DNA from: DASXYU01 sp036502295
GTDB lineage: Bacteria > Actinomycetota > Actinomycetes > Mycobacteriales > Jatrophihabitantaceae
Direction of reading: 5' to 3'
Length of the DNA: 6,789 nucleotides
Assembly: GCA_036502295.1 (NCBI GenBank)
Contig: DASXYU010000107.1
Coordinates: 1 to 6,789, forward strand
The notes beneath the pieces are model-generated. The model did not search any database. It had not been told where the DNA came from and worked only from the letters and a program-made list of their open reading frames with translations. Below are positions 1 through 5,734 of the stretch, one piece after another. A program made the position numbers and the translations under genes. The first letter of the stretch is position 1, and each line of letters begins with the position of its first letter.

Positions 1-1
1 C

Positions 2-1234
2 GGCCTGCTCGTGGGCGTCCTGCACGAGTTCGTCGGCAAGTGGGTAGGCAGCAGCACCTCGCTCGCGGCGTTGCCGACCGCGGTTCCGTTCCTGCTGCTC
101 TTCGTGGTGCTGCTCTTCACCCCGAAGGGCAAGCTGCCCGACTTCGGCCAGGTGGTCCGGGCGCAGGTGAGCCGGTCATGGCTGCGCGGTCGACAGGCGC
201 GTCTCGGCGGTGTCCTGCTCGCGGCGCTGGCCCTGACCGTGCCCTTCTTCGCAGGCGCCAAGACCATCCTCTTCACCACGGCCCTCGTATACGTGGGGCT
301 GCTTCTGTCGATCGGACTGCTCATGCGGCTGTCGGGGATGGTGTCGCTCTGCCAAGTGGGCTTCATGGGCATCGGCGCCGCAATCTTCGGCAGACTCGAG
401 GGCGGTGCCGGACTGCCGTGGCCGATCGCGCTGCTGCTCGCCGCGCTACTCACCGTTCCGTTCGGCGCCGTCGTCGCCATCCCCGCCATCCGCCTCTCCG
501 GGTTGTATCTGACGCTCGCCACCTTCGGCTACGGCATCCTCGTCGAACAGATCCTCTACCGGCAGCCCTGGCTCTTCGCCAACTCGGCAGGTGTGCACGC
601 GAACCGGCCGCCGGCCTTTCAGAGCGACAGCGGCTACTACTACTTCGTCCTCGGCATCGCGGTCGTGCTCTCGGCGCTGGTCGCCGCCCTCGAGCGGGCG
701 CGGCTGGGCAGACTCCTGCGCGCGCTCGGCGACTCCCCGCGTGCCCTGGCGATGCACGGAACGAACATCAACGTCCTGCGTTTGATCGTCTTCTGCGTCG
801 CGTCATTCCTCGCCGCAGTCTCCGGAGCGCTCTACGTGCCGCTCTTCGGATCGGTGAACGGTGACAGCTTTCCGTCGTTCACCTCGCTCGTCCTGCTCGC
901 ACTGCTCGCGATCTGCGGGCGCAACGTCGTGCTCGCCGCCATCGTGGCGGGGCTCGCCTACGTCGTGGCACCCGGCTATCTCAACTCGTCGACCCTCGTG
1001 AACGCGCTGCCGATGATCTTCGGTGTGAGCGCCATCGTTGCGGCCCTGGGCGGAATCCGGGGCCGGTGGAAGGAGACGCCCTCATGGCCCCTCAGACGCG
1101 ACTGGTCAGGACGGGTGCCATCGCGCTCGCCTGCGCCGGTGCCCTTGGCCTCTCGGCATGCGGCACCCGCCTACCTCACAGCGCGATCGTCTCTGCCAAC
1201 GCCCAGCTACTCGCAGCGAACGGCTCGCCCCTAG
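2..1234 (+). CDS. Fused LivH-LivM-type branched-chain amino acid ABC transporter permease (5' partial)
   Basis: This is a membrane permease of a LivHMGFK-type ABC importer. The reading frame is open from base 2, so the gene enters from the left edge and the GTG at 11 is probably an internal valine. The first ~45 residues look like the last helix of a LivH domain, ending in TPKGKLPDFG, which resembles the RPQGLFG ending of LivH proteins. A basic linker follows (SRSWLRGRQARLGG), then a complete LivM-like domain with many hydrophobic helices. Family-like segments are LSGMVSLCQVGFMGIGAA, RLSGLYLTLATFGYGILVE and the cytoplasmic coupling (EAA-like) loop LGRLLRALGDSPRALAMHG, which would contact the ATPase. 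Such fused LivHM proteins are known in actinobacteria. The stop at 1232-1234 lies 151 nt inside the next gene. The last ~50 residues are therefore an out-of-frame reading of a lipoprotein signal sequence and are unlikely to be conserved. The substrate cannot be read from the sequence; related systems carry amino acids, urea, amides and small carboxylates. Confidence 0.9.
   Translation, partial: GLLVGVLHEFVGKWVGSSTSLAALPTAVPFLLLFVVLLFTPKGKLPDFGQVVRAQVSRSWLRGRQARLGGVLLAALALTVPFFAGAKTILFTTALVYVGLLLSIGLLMRLSGMVSLCQVGFMGIGAAIFGRLEGGAGLPWPIALLLAALLTVPFGAVVAIPAIRLSGLYLTLATFGYGILVEQILYRQPWLFANSAGVHANRPPAFQSDSGYYYFVLGIAVVLSALVAALERARLGRLLRALGDSPRALAMHGTNINVLRLIVFCVASFLAAVSGALYVPLFGSVNGDSFPSFTSLVLLALLAICGRNVVLAAIVAGLAYVVAPGYLNSSTLVNALPMIFGVSAIVAALGGIRGRWKETPSWPLRRDWSGRVPSRSPAPVPLASRHAAPAYLTARSSLPTPSYSQRTARP
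1068..1075 (+). promoter_or_regulatory. Ribosome binding site that fixes the start of the solute-binding protein
   Basis: GGAAGGAG ends 8 nt before the ATG at 1084. It lies inside the permease coding region. It favours ATG 1084 over the in-frame GTG at 1066, which would put the SD inside the coding sequence and add six residues before the signal peptide. Confidence 0.75.
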
Positions 1235-2670
1235 CGCAGGACGGCTCCGGCGCCGCGGTCCAGGACGGCGGGGTGACGGGCGCCACCGGCGACACGGGCA
1301 CCGCGACCGGGGGTGAGGGCTCGGTCGGCGGCAGCACCGGTGGCGACCAGGCGGCCGCCGGCGGCGGCACGGGCGGTGGCGTGACCTCCGGGCCCGGCCC
1401 GACAGGCGGCACGGGCGGCACGAAAGGCGGGTCCAAGTCGGGCGGGGGCAACACCGGGGCACCGAAGAGCTCGACCGCGTCGAGCAAGGCGCCGACGGCG
1501 GCAGGAATGCTTCCCGGCGTCATCACTGCGGCGTGCGCGGACACCGCGACCGGCACGATCACGCTCGGCAACGTCGGCCCCTACAGCGCCACCGGGCTCG
1601 GGCAGATCGCGTCCTCCGGCCGCAACACGCTCAACGTCTGGGCTGCCTACGTCAACGCGCACGGCGGTATCTGCGGCCGCAAGGTGCAGATGCTGATCCG
1701 CGATGACCAGGGCAACGCCTCGCAGCACGCAGCGCAGGTGAAGGACCTCGTCGAGAACCAGCACGTCGTCGCGTTGGTCGGCGAACCCAACGCCAGCTCC
1801 GTCAGCGCCGAACAGTCCTATCTCGAGAGCAAGGGCGTGCCCGTAATCGGCGGAGATATCGCCACCGGTGTCTGGTACAAGAGCCCGGACTACTTCCCGC
1901 AGGGTGCACAGGACAACGAGATCCTCTACGCGTTGTTCAAGGCCGCGCAGTCGCGTCCGAACGGCAACAAGATCGCCTTCCTCTATTGCGCCGAAGTGGT
2001 GACCTGTTCGGACAGCTATCACAACGTCGTCAACAACCACATCGACCAGCTCGCCGGATCGCAGGTCGTCTACAGCAAGGAGGACAGCCTGACCCAGATC
2101 AGCTTTGCCGCCGAGTGCCAGGCCGCCCAGCAGGCGGGCGCCGGGACGATGCTTGCCGGCGGCGACTCGAACTTCGTCGAGCATGTTGCGAACAGTTGCG
2201 GACAGCAGGGCCTGAAGTTCGTTTACATCGTCACAGCGCTATCGATCGGCGAGGACCAGAAGAGCAACCAATACCTCAACAACAACCTCATCACCGTCGC
2301 GCCCATACAGATCTGGACCGCCACGAACACGCCGGGCGTGCAGGCATTCCACCAGGCGATCTCGCAGTTCGGCCCGGGCGTCGAGCAGACCGGCGGAGGG
2401 ATGGCGATCTGGGTCTCGGCGATGGTGGCCCAGCAGGCATTGACGACGATCGGCGGCGGCGCGGTGACCCCGGCGAGCGTCACGGACGCCCTGCACAAGA
2501 TCAAAGACTTCACCGCGGGCGGCAGTACGGGGCCGCTCACCTTCCATCCCGGCGCACAGAGCTCGGGTCAGTGCACGGGCATGGCGACGCTGCAGAACGG
2601 TGCCTGGGCCGCCGCCAACGGCGGAAGCGTCTCGTGTCGTTCCGGGGCGCCGCTGCCCATGGTCCCCTAG
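1084..2670 (+). CDS. LivK-like ABC transporter substrate-binding lipoprotein (periplasmic binding protein type 1 fold)
   Basis: This 528-residue extracytoplasmic solute receptor should deliver ligand to the permease encoded just upstream. Residues 1-26 form a lipoprotein signal peptide: basic start (MAPQTRLVR), hydrophobic core, and lipobox LSAC with the lipidated Cys at 26. Residues ~53-125 are a Gly/Thr/Ser-rich low-complexity linker that would lift the receptor off the membrane through the cell wall. The binding domain runs from ~147 to the end. Its features are ITLGNVGPYSATG (first strand and ligand loop), NVWAAYVNAHGGICGRKVQ, LIRDDQGNASQ, VVALVGEPNASS and GVPVIGGDI, all in the order seen in the Peripla_BP_6/LivK family. 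The protein is longer than the usual ~400 residues because of the linker. The mature domain has eight cysteines (151, 197, 302, 308, 345, 372, 497, 518), suggesting disulfides. The start overlaps the permease gene by 151 nt. The ligand is unknown. Confidence 0.9.
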   Translation: MAPQTRLVRTGAIALACAGALGLSACGTRLPHSAIVSANAQLLAANGSPLAQDGSGAAVQDGGVTGATGDTGTATGGEGSVGGSTGGDQAAAGGGTGGGVTSGPGPTGGTGGTKGGSKSGGGNTGAPKSSTASSKAPTAAGMLPGVITAACADTATGTITLGNVGPYSATGLGQIASSGRNTLNVWAAYVNAHGGICGRKVQMLIRDDQGNASQHAAQVKDLVENQHVVALVGEPNASSVSAEQSYLESKGVPVIGGDIATGVWYKSPDYFPQGAQDNEILYALFKAAQSRPNGNKIAFLYCAEVVTCSDSYHNVVNNHIDQLAGSQVVYSKEDSLTQISFAAECQAAQQAGAGTMLAGGDSNFVEHVANSCGQQGLKFVYIVTALSIGEDQKSNQYLNNNLITVAPIQIWTATNTPGVQAFHQAISQFGPGVEQTGGGMAIWVSAMVAQQALTTIGGGAVTPASVTDALHKIKDFTAGGSTGPLTFHPGAQSSGQCTGMATLQNGAWAAANGGSVSCRSGAPLPMVP

Positions 2671-2681
2671 CGCGCGGTCTC

Positions 2682-2729
2682 CCTCCTCCCGATAGGTTCA
2701 GGCGATATAGCCGGAGCTATGTGAGGAGG
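2682..2729 (+). promoter_or_regulatory. Possible SD-sequestering leader structure before the SDR gene
   Basis: CCTCCTC at 2682-2688 is perfectly complementary to the SD GAGGAGG at 2723-2729. Between them is a hairpin with arms at 2705-2711 (ATATAGC) and 2716-2722 (GCTATGT), giving 7 bp with one G-U pair and a CGGA tetraloop. The inner hairpin ends on the base next to the SD, so the two helices could stack. The SD lies 6 nt before GTG 2736 and decides that start. Sequestration is inferred from complementarity only. Purine-rich SDs often find chance partners in GC-rich DNA. Confidence 0.4.
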
Positions 2730-2735
2730 ACGCCC

Positions 2736-3500
2736 GTGGCCGGGTACGCCGATCGGCTTTTCGATCTCACGGGCAAGGTCGTCGTCGTCACGGGCGGCAG
2801 CCGCGGCCTCGGCAAGGAGATCGCATTCGCCTGCGCGCACGTGGGCGCCGACGTTGTTATCGCCAGCCGTGATCGGGAGTCGTGCGAGCGGACGGCCGCG
2901 GAGATCGAGGCGGCGACCGGCCGCAGTGCGATGCCGTACCCGGTGCATGTCGGCCGGTGGCAGCAGCTGGACGCCTTCGTCGACGCCGTCTACGCGCGCT
3001 TCGGCAAGGCGGACGTCCTCGTCAACAACGCTGGCATGAGTCCGGTCTATGACACCCTCACCGACGTCAGCGAGAAGCTCGTCGACGCGGTGCTGAACCT
3101 CAACCTGAAGGGGCCGTTCCGGCTCTGCGCCCTCTTCGGCGAGCGGATGCGCGCGGCCGGCAGCGGGTCGATCATCAACGTGAGTTCGACCGGGTCGCTG
3201 CGGCCGGATGCCTCGATCCTGCCGTACGCCGCGGCGAAGGCCGGTCTCAATGCACTCACCGAGGGTTTTGCGCAGGCTCTCAGCCCCGCGGTACGGGTGA
3301 ACACGTTGATGCCCGGTCCGTTCTTCACCGACATCTCGAAGGCCTGGGATCGCGAGGTCATCGACGCGGGCCTCGCCAGGCACGCCCAGCGGCGGGCAGG
3401 CGAGCCCGCGGAGATCGTCGGCGCCGCGCTCTACCTCGCCTGCGATGCAGCGAGCTACACCACCGGCGCGACGATTCGCGTCGACGGCGGCATCCCGTAA
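2736..3500 (+). CDS. Short-chain dehydrogenase/reductase (classical SDR)
   Basis: This is a 254-residue cytosolic NAD(P)-dependent oxidoreductase that would interconvert a hydroxyl and a keto group. Starting at GTG 2736 gives the usual length of a classical SDR. The nucleotide-binding motif TGGSRGLG is at 19-26, with Arg45 after the second strand (IASRD), which hints at NADP(H). The NNAG motif is at 97-100. The catalytic set is Asn123, Ser151, Tyr164 and Lys168, with the normal Ser-to-Tyr spacing of 13. PGPFFTDI near 195-205 and the terminal GATIRVDGGIP are typical. One oddity is VHVGRW at 70-75: the usual Asp after the third strand is His71. The gene follows the solute-binding protein after 65 bp and precedes the acyl-CoA dehydrogenase by 31 bp, so a role in the same acyl-CoA or alcohol pathway is likely. 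FabG-like and 3-hydroxyacyl-CoA dehydrogenase functions are both possible; the substrate cannot be read from the sequence. Confidence 0.92.
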   Translation: MAGYADRLFDLTGKVVVVTGGSRGLGKEIAFACAHVGADVVIASRDRESCERTAAEIEAATGRSAMPYPVHVGRWQQLDAFVDAVYARFGKADVLVNNAGMSPVYDTLTDVSEKLVDAVLNLNLKGPFRLCALFGERMRAAGSGSIINVSSTGSLRPDASILPYAAAKAGLNALTEGFAQALSPAVRVNTLMPGPFFTDISKAWDREVIDAGLARHAQRRAGEPAEIVGAALYLACDAASYTTGATIRVDGGIP

Positions 3501-3518
3501 ACCGGCCCATCAGATCGC

Positions 3519-3525
3519 AAAGGAA
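3519..3525 (+). promoter_or_regulatory. Ribosome binding site that fixes the start of the acyl-CoA dehydrogenase
   Basis: AAAGGAA lies 6 nt before ATG 3532. It supports this start over the longer in-frame option at 3445, which lies inside the SDR gene and has no family-like N-terminus. Confidence 0.65.
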
Positions 3526-3531
3526 CCGACC

Positions 3532-4836
3532 ATGTCCTGGGACTTCAGCACCGATCCCGACTTTCAGGAGAAGCTGGATTGGGCCGCCGACTTCGTGCGC
3601 ACCGAAGTCGCCCGACTCGACCTGCTCTGGCCGAACGGGTTCTACCTGCCGACCGCCGACATGACCGAGGAGCAGCGCGCCGTCATCACGCCACTGAAGC
3701 AGCGCGTGCGTGATGCCGGCCTGTGGGCCTGCCACCTCGGCCCGGAGCTCGGTGGCCCCGGTTACGGCCAGCTGAAACTCGCCCTGCTCAACGAGATCCT
3801 CGGACGCTCCTACTGGGCACCGCGCATCTTCGGTACGCAGGCACCCGACACCGGCAACGCCGAGATCATCGCCCACTACGGCACCGAGACGCAGAAAGCG
3901 CGTTACCTCGCGCCGCTGCTCGAAGGCGACATCGTCTCCTGCTACTCGATGACTGAGCCACACGGCGGCGCCGACCCGGGCGTCTTCACCACCACCGCCG
4001 TGCGCGACGGCGAGAACTGGGTGATCAACGGGCGCAAGTTCTTCTCCTCCAACGCGCGCTGGGCGAGCTTCTTCATCGTGATGGCGGTGACCGACCCGCA
4101 GGCACCGACGCTGAACCGGATGACGACCTTCCTGGTGCCCGCCGAGACGCCCGGCGTCATCATCGAGCGCAACCTGGAGACCCTCGACGAGCCCGAGGGC
4201 GAGGGCAGCGAGGCGCTGGTGCGCTACGACACCGTGCGGGTGCCCGCCGATGCCGTCCTCGGACCGGTCAACGGCGCCTTCGTGGTGGCGCAGGTGCGCC
4301 TCGGTGGAGGACGCGTGCACCACGCGATGCGCTGCATCGGCATCGCCCAGATCGCGCTGGACATGATGGCCGAACGTGTGCTGTCGCGAACCACGCAAGG
4401 CTCGCTGCTGGCGGACAAGCAGATGGTGCAGCAACACCTCGCCGACTCCTACGTCGAACTGCAGCAGTTGCGCCTGCTCGTCCTCTACACCGCGTGGCAG
4501 ATCGACAAGTACGGCGACTACAACCGGGTGCGCAAGGACATCGCCGCGATCAAGGTGATGGCACCGCAGGTGGTGGAGAACATCGCCCGCCGTGCAATCG
4601 CGGTGCATGGCGCACTGGGGACGACCCGCGACCTGCCATTGATGCGCTACCTCAACACCGGCATCCTGCTCACCCTGGCGGACGGGCCGACCGAGGTGCA
4701 CAAGCAGACCGTCGCCAAGCAGCTACTGCGCGACTACCGCGCCACCGACGGGCTCTGGCCGAGCGCGCATCTGCCCACACTGCGCGCGAAAGCGGCTCTC
4801 GAACTGGGTGTCCAGATCGATTCGATCGTCCGGTAG
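3532..4836 (+). CDS. Acyl-CoA dehydrogenase, ACAD10/11-like
   Basis: This 434-residue FAD enzyme should form the alpha,beta double bond of an acyl-CoA and pass electrons to electron-transfer flavoprotein. The N-terminal helical domain spans ~1-130, with LGPELGGPGYGQ at 69-80. The middle beta-domain has the flavin/substrate segment YSMTEPHGGADP (138-149) and WVINGRKFFSSNA (163-175). The C-terminal helical domain carries RLGGGRVHHAMRCIG (256-270), close to the RLGPGRIHHCMR signature of ACAD10/11 proteins. AVHGALGTTRDLPL (357-370) and LADGPTEVHKQTVAK (382-396) follow. Where medium-chain enzymes have the catalytic Glu of YEGT, this protein has Asp384. The length fits the ACAD domain alone, without the phosphotransferase or hydrolase domains of the animal proteins. 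It begins 31 bp after the SDR and is probably co-transcribed with it. ACAD10/11 enzymes are linked to 4-hydroxy acids and long or branched acyl-CoAs; the substrate here is not known. Confidence 0.92.
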   Translation: MSWDFSTDPDFQEKLDWAADFVRTEVARLDLLWPNGFYLPTADMTEEQRAVITPLKQRVRDAGLWACHLGPELGGPGYGQLKLALLNEILGRSYWAPRIFGTQAPDTGNAEIIAHYGTETQKARYLAPLLEGDIVSCYSMTEPHGGADPGVFTTTAVRDGENWVINGRKFFSSNARWASFFIVMAVTDPQAPTLNRMTTFLVPAETPGVIIERNLETLDEPEGEGSEALVRYDTVRVPADAVLGPVNGAFVVAQVRLGGGRVHHAMRCIGIAQIALDMMAERVLSRTTQGSLLADKQMVQQHLADSYVELQQLRLLVLYTAWQIDKYGDYNRVRKDIAAIKVMAPQVVENIARRAIAVHGALGTTRDLPLMRYLNTGILLTLADGPTEVHKQTVAKQLLRDYRATDGLWPSAHLPTLRAKAALELGVQIDSIVR

Positions 4837-4844
4837 CGGGCGGC

Positions 4845-4859
4845 CGACAGGCGCTGTCG
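4845..4859 (+). terminator. Short GC hairpin after the acyl-CoA dehydrogenase (weak terminator candidate)
   Basis: CGACAG, a GCG loop and CTGTCG form a perfect 6-bp stem starting 8 nt after the stop codon. No T tract follows, so this is not a standard intrinsic terminator. It could be a weak pause site or a 3'-end-stabilising hairpin. Confidence 0.3.
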
Positions 4860-4900
4860 CAGTATCACCGGGTTAAAGCGAATGTGAAGTGATTCCAGGG

Positions 4901-4913
4901 TTACCAGCGGGTA
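4901..4913 (+). promoter_or_regulatory. Possible operator-like dyad TTACC-AGC-GGGTA
   Basis: TACC at 4902-4905 and GGTA at 4910-4913 form an interrupted dyad 57 bp before the surface-protein start. The hexamer GGGTTA occurs at 4870-4875 and again at 4898-4903, a 28-bp offset. This is the size and place of a repressor or activator site. No convincing -35/-10 pair was recognised in 4837-4969, and the binding protein is unknown. Confidence 0.25.
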
Positions 4914-4923
4914 GGGGTGTGTC

Positions 4924-4965
4924 GGCAACGTTGTCTGCGTTGCCTCCTTCACTCCCTACGGAGGC
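4924..4965 (+). promoter_or_regulatory. Leader with two mutually exclusive hairpins, one masking the SD
   Basis: Hairpin A pairs GGCAACG (4924-4930) with CGTTGCC (4938-4944), a perfect 7-bp stem with a 7-nt loop. Hairpin B pairs GCCTCC (4942-4947) with GGAGGC (4960-4965), a perfect 6-bp stem with a 12-nt loop that buries the SD GGAGG. A and B both need 4942-4944, so they cannot both form in full. Forming A would free the SD and forming B would hide it. A smaller alternative, CTCC (4952-4955) with GGAG (4960-4963), could also mask it. The SD lies 5 nt before ATG 4970 and decides that start. The pairings are visible; the switching is inferred. Confidence 0.45.
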
Positions 4966-4969
4966 TCGT

Positions 4970-5707
4970 ATGCGTAAGAGTGTCGCCCTCGGCTGGGTCG
5001 TATCTGTCGGTCTGATCAGCGCCACCGGCCTGATCACGGCGGGTTCGGCCAGGGCGGATGACCCGCCCGCGCTACCGTCGATTCCCTCGGCGCCTTCTCT
5101 GCCCACTGCGCCCGAACCGCTGAACTCGGTACTCACCCAGCTCAGCCAACTCGGCTCGGGCGGCCTGTCCTTGCCCACCGGCATCCCCTCGGCGCCCAGC
5201 CTGCCCGGGGCGCCCAGCCTGCCGGCCTCGGGCCTGCCGACCTCAGGTTTGCCCAGCCTGCCCGGTCCGTCGGACCTCCCGCCGCCGCCGAGCCTGCCGT
5301 CGGCACCGACCCTCTCGCCGCCCAGCCTCTCGGTACCGTCCCTTGCTGTGCCGAGCCTTCCCGCACCGGGCCTTCCGGCCGCGCCCGGCGTGCCGGCTCC
5401 TGACCCGAACGCAGTCGGCGGATCCGTCTCCACGACCTTCGACGGCAGCGGGGGCAGCGGCACCGGCGAAGTGCACTCACCCGTGGGATCGGGTTCGGTC
5501 GACGGTGGTCTGTCAGTGAAGCCTGCTGCGGACTCACTGCCGCACACCACGGCGAACACCCGTGCGGCCGATACCCCCGGCGTCATCCTCGCGATCGTCG
5601 CGGCGTCGCTGCTCACCTTCGGTGTGGGTCTGATGACGCGGCTGCGGTGGAGCCTCGCCCGCCGCCTCGCGGCAGAGGCGGCCCCGGCGAAGCACGCCAG
5701 GCGCTAG
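4970..5707 (+). CDS. Secreted Pro-rich surface protein with C-terminal membrane anchor, function unknown
   Basis: The family is not recognised. The 245-residue product has a clear architecture. Residues 1-29 are a Sec signal peptide (MRKS start, hydrophobic core, likely cleavage after ARA at 27-29). Residues ~32-146 are Pro/Ser/Leu-rich with repeated SLP, GLP and SAP units, expected to be extended and suited to spanning peptidoglycan. Residues ~149-185 are Gly/Ser-rich. A hydrophobic segment at ~204-223 (GVILAIVAASLLTFGVGLM) is followed by a basic tail rich in Arg, so the bulk lies outside and the C-terminus inside. LPHTT at 190-194, before the hydrophobic segment and basic tail, resembles a degenerate sortase signal, but the ~10-residue gap and missing Gly argue for simple membrane anchoring. 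ATG 4970 is chosen because GGAGG precedes it and the signal peptide then starts normally; in-frame codons back to 4889 only add a non-signal extension. It may be a structural or adhesion-related wall protein (inference). Confidence 0.8.
   Translation: MRKSVALGWVVSVGLISATGLITAGSARADDPPALPSIPSAPSLPTAPEPLNSVLTQLSQLGSGGLSLPTGIPSAPSLPGAPSLPASGLPTSGLPSLPGPSDLPPPPSLPSAPTLSPPSLSVPSLAVPSLPAPGLPAAPGVPAPDPNAVGGSVSTTFDGSGGSGTGEVHSPVGSGSVDGGLSVKPAADSLPHTTANTRAADTPGVILAIVAASLLTFGVGLMTRLRWSLARRLAAEAAPAKHARR
5191..5223 (+). repeat. Tandem 18-bp repeat inside the Pro-rich region
   Basis: GGCGCCCAGCCTGCC occurs at 5191-5205 and again at 5209-5223, an 18-bp period. Each copy encodes the APSLP unit. Exact identity at DNA level suggests recent local duplication by slippage; other SLP units nearby have diverged in sequence. 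Confidence 0.7.
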
Positions 5708-5734
5708 GTCCACTCGGCCGTCAACTGACGCGCC

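Noticed and set aside
1231..2184. Minus-strand open frame opposite the solute-binding protein
   Set aside because: It is low-complexity Arg/Ala/Gly sequence without motifs, antisense to a well-supported gene.
2691..2722. Possible -10 box (TATAGC region) before the SDR gene
   Set aside because: No -35 partner at suitable spacing was found, and the AT-rich bases are better explained as hairpin arms.
1986..2735. N-terminal extension of the SDR frame through the solute-binding protein gene
   Set aside because: The extension is out-of-frame reading of the solute-binding gene. GTG 2736 has a strong SD and gives the normal SDR length.
3358..4701. Long minus-strand open frame (447 codons) opposite the SDR end and the acyl-CoA dehydrogenase
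   Set aside because: It has no recognisable domain and lies antisense to a gene with full family motifs. In GC-rich DNA the strong third-position bias commonly keeps such antisense frames open.
4889..4969. N-terminal extension of the surface protein
   Set aside because: It would place a non-hydrophobic segment before the signal peptide and translate through the leader hairpins and SD.
4873..5616. Minus-strand open frame opposite the Pro-rich surface protein
   Set aside because: Its Gly/Arg-rich repeats mirror the Pro-rich repeats on the other strand. The plus-strand frame has an SD, signal peptide and membrane anchor; this one has none of these.
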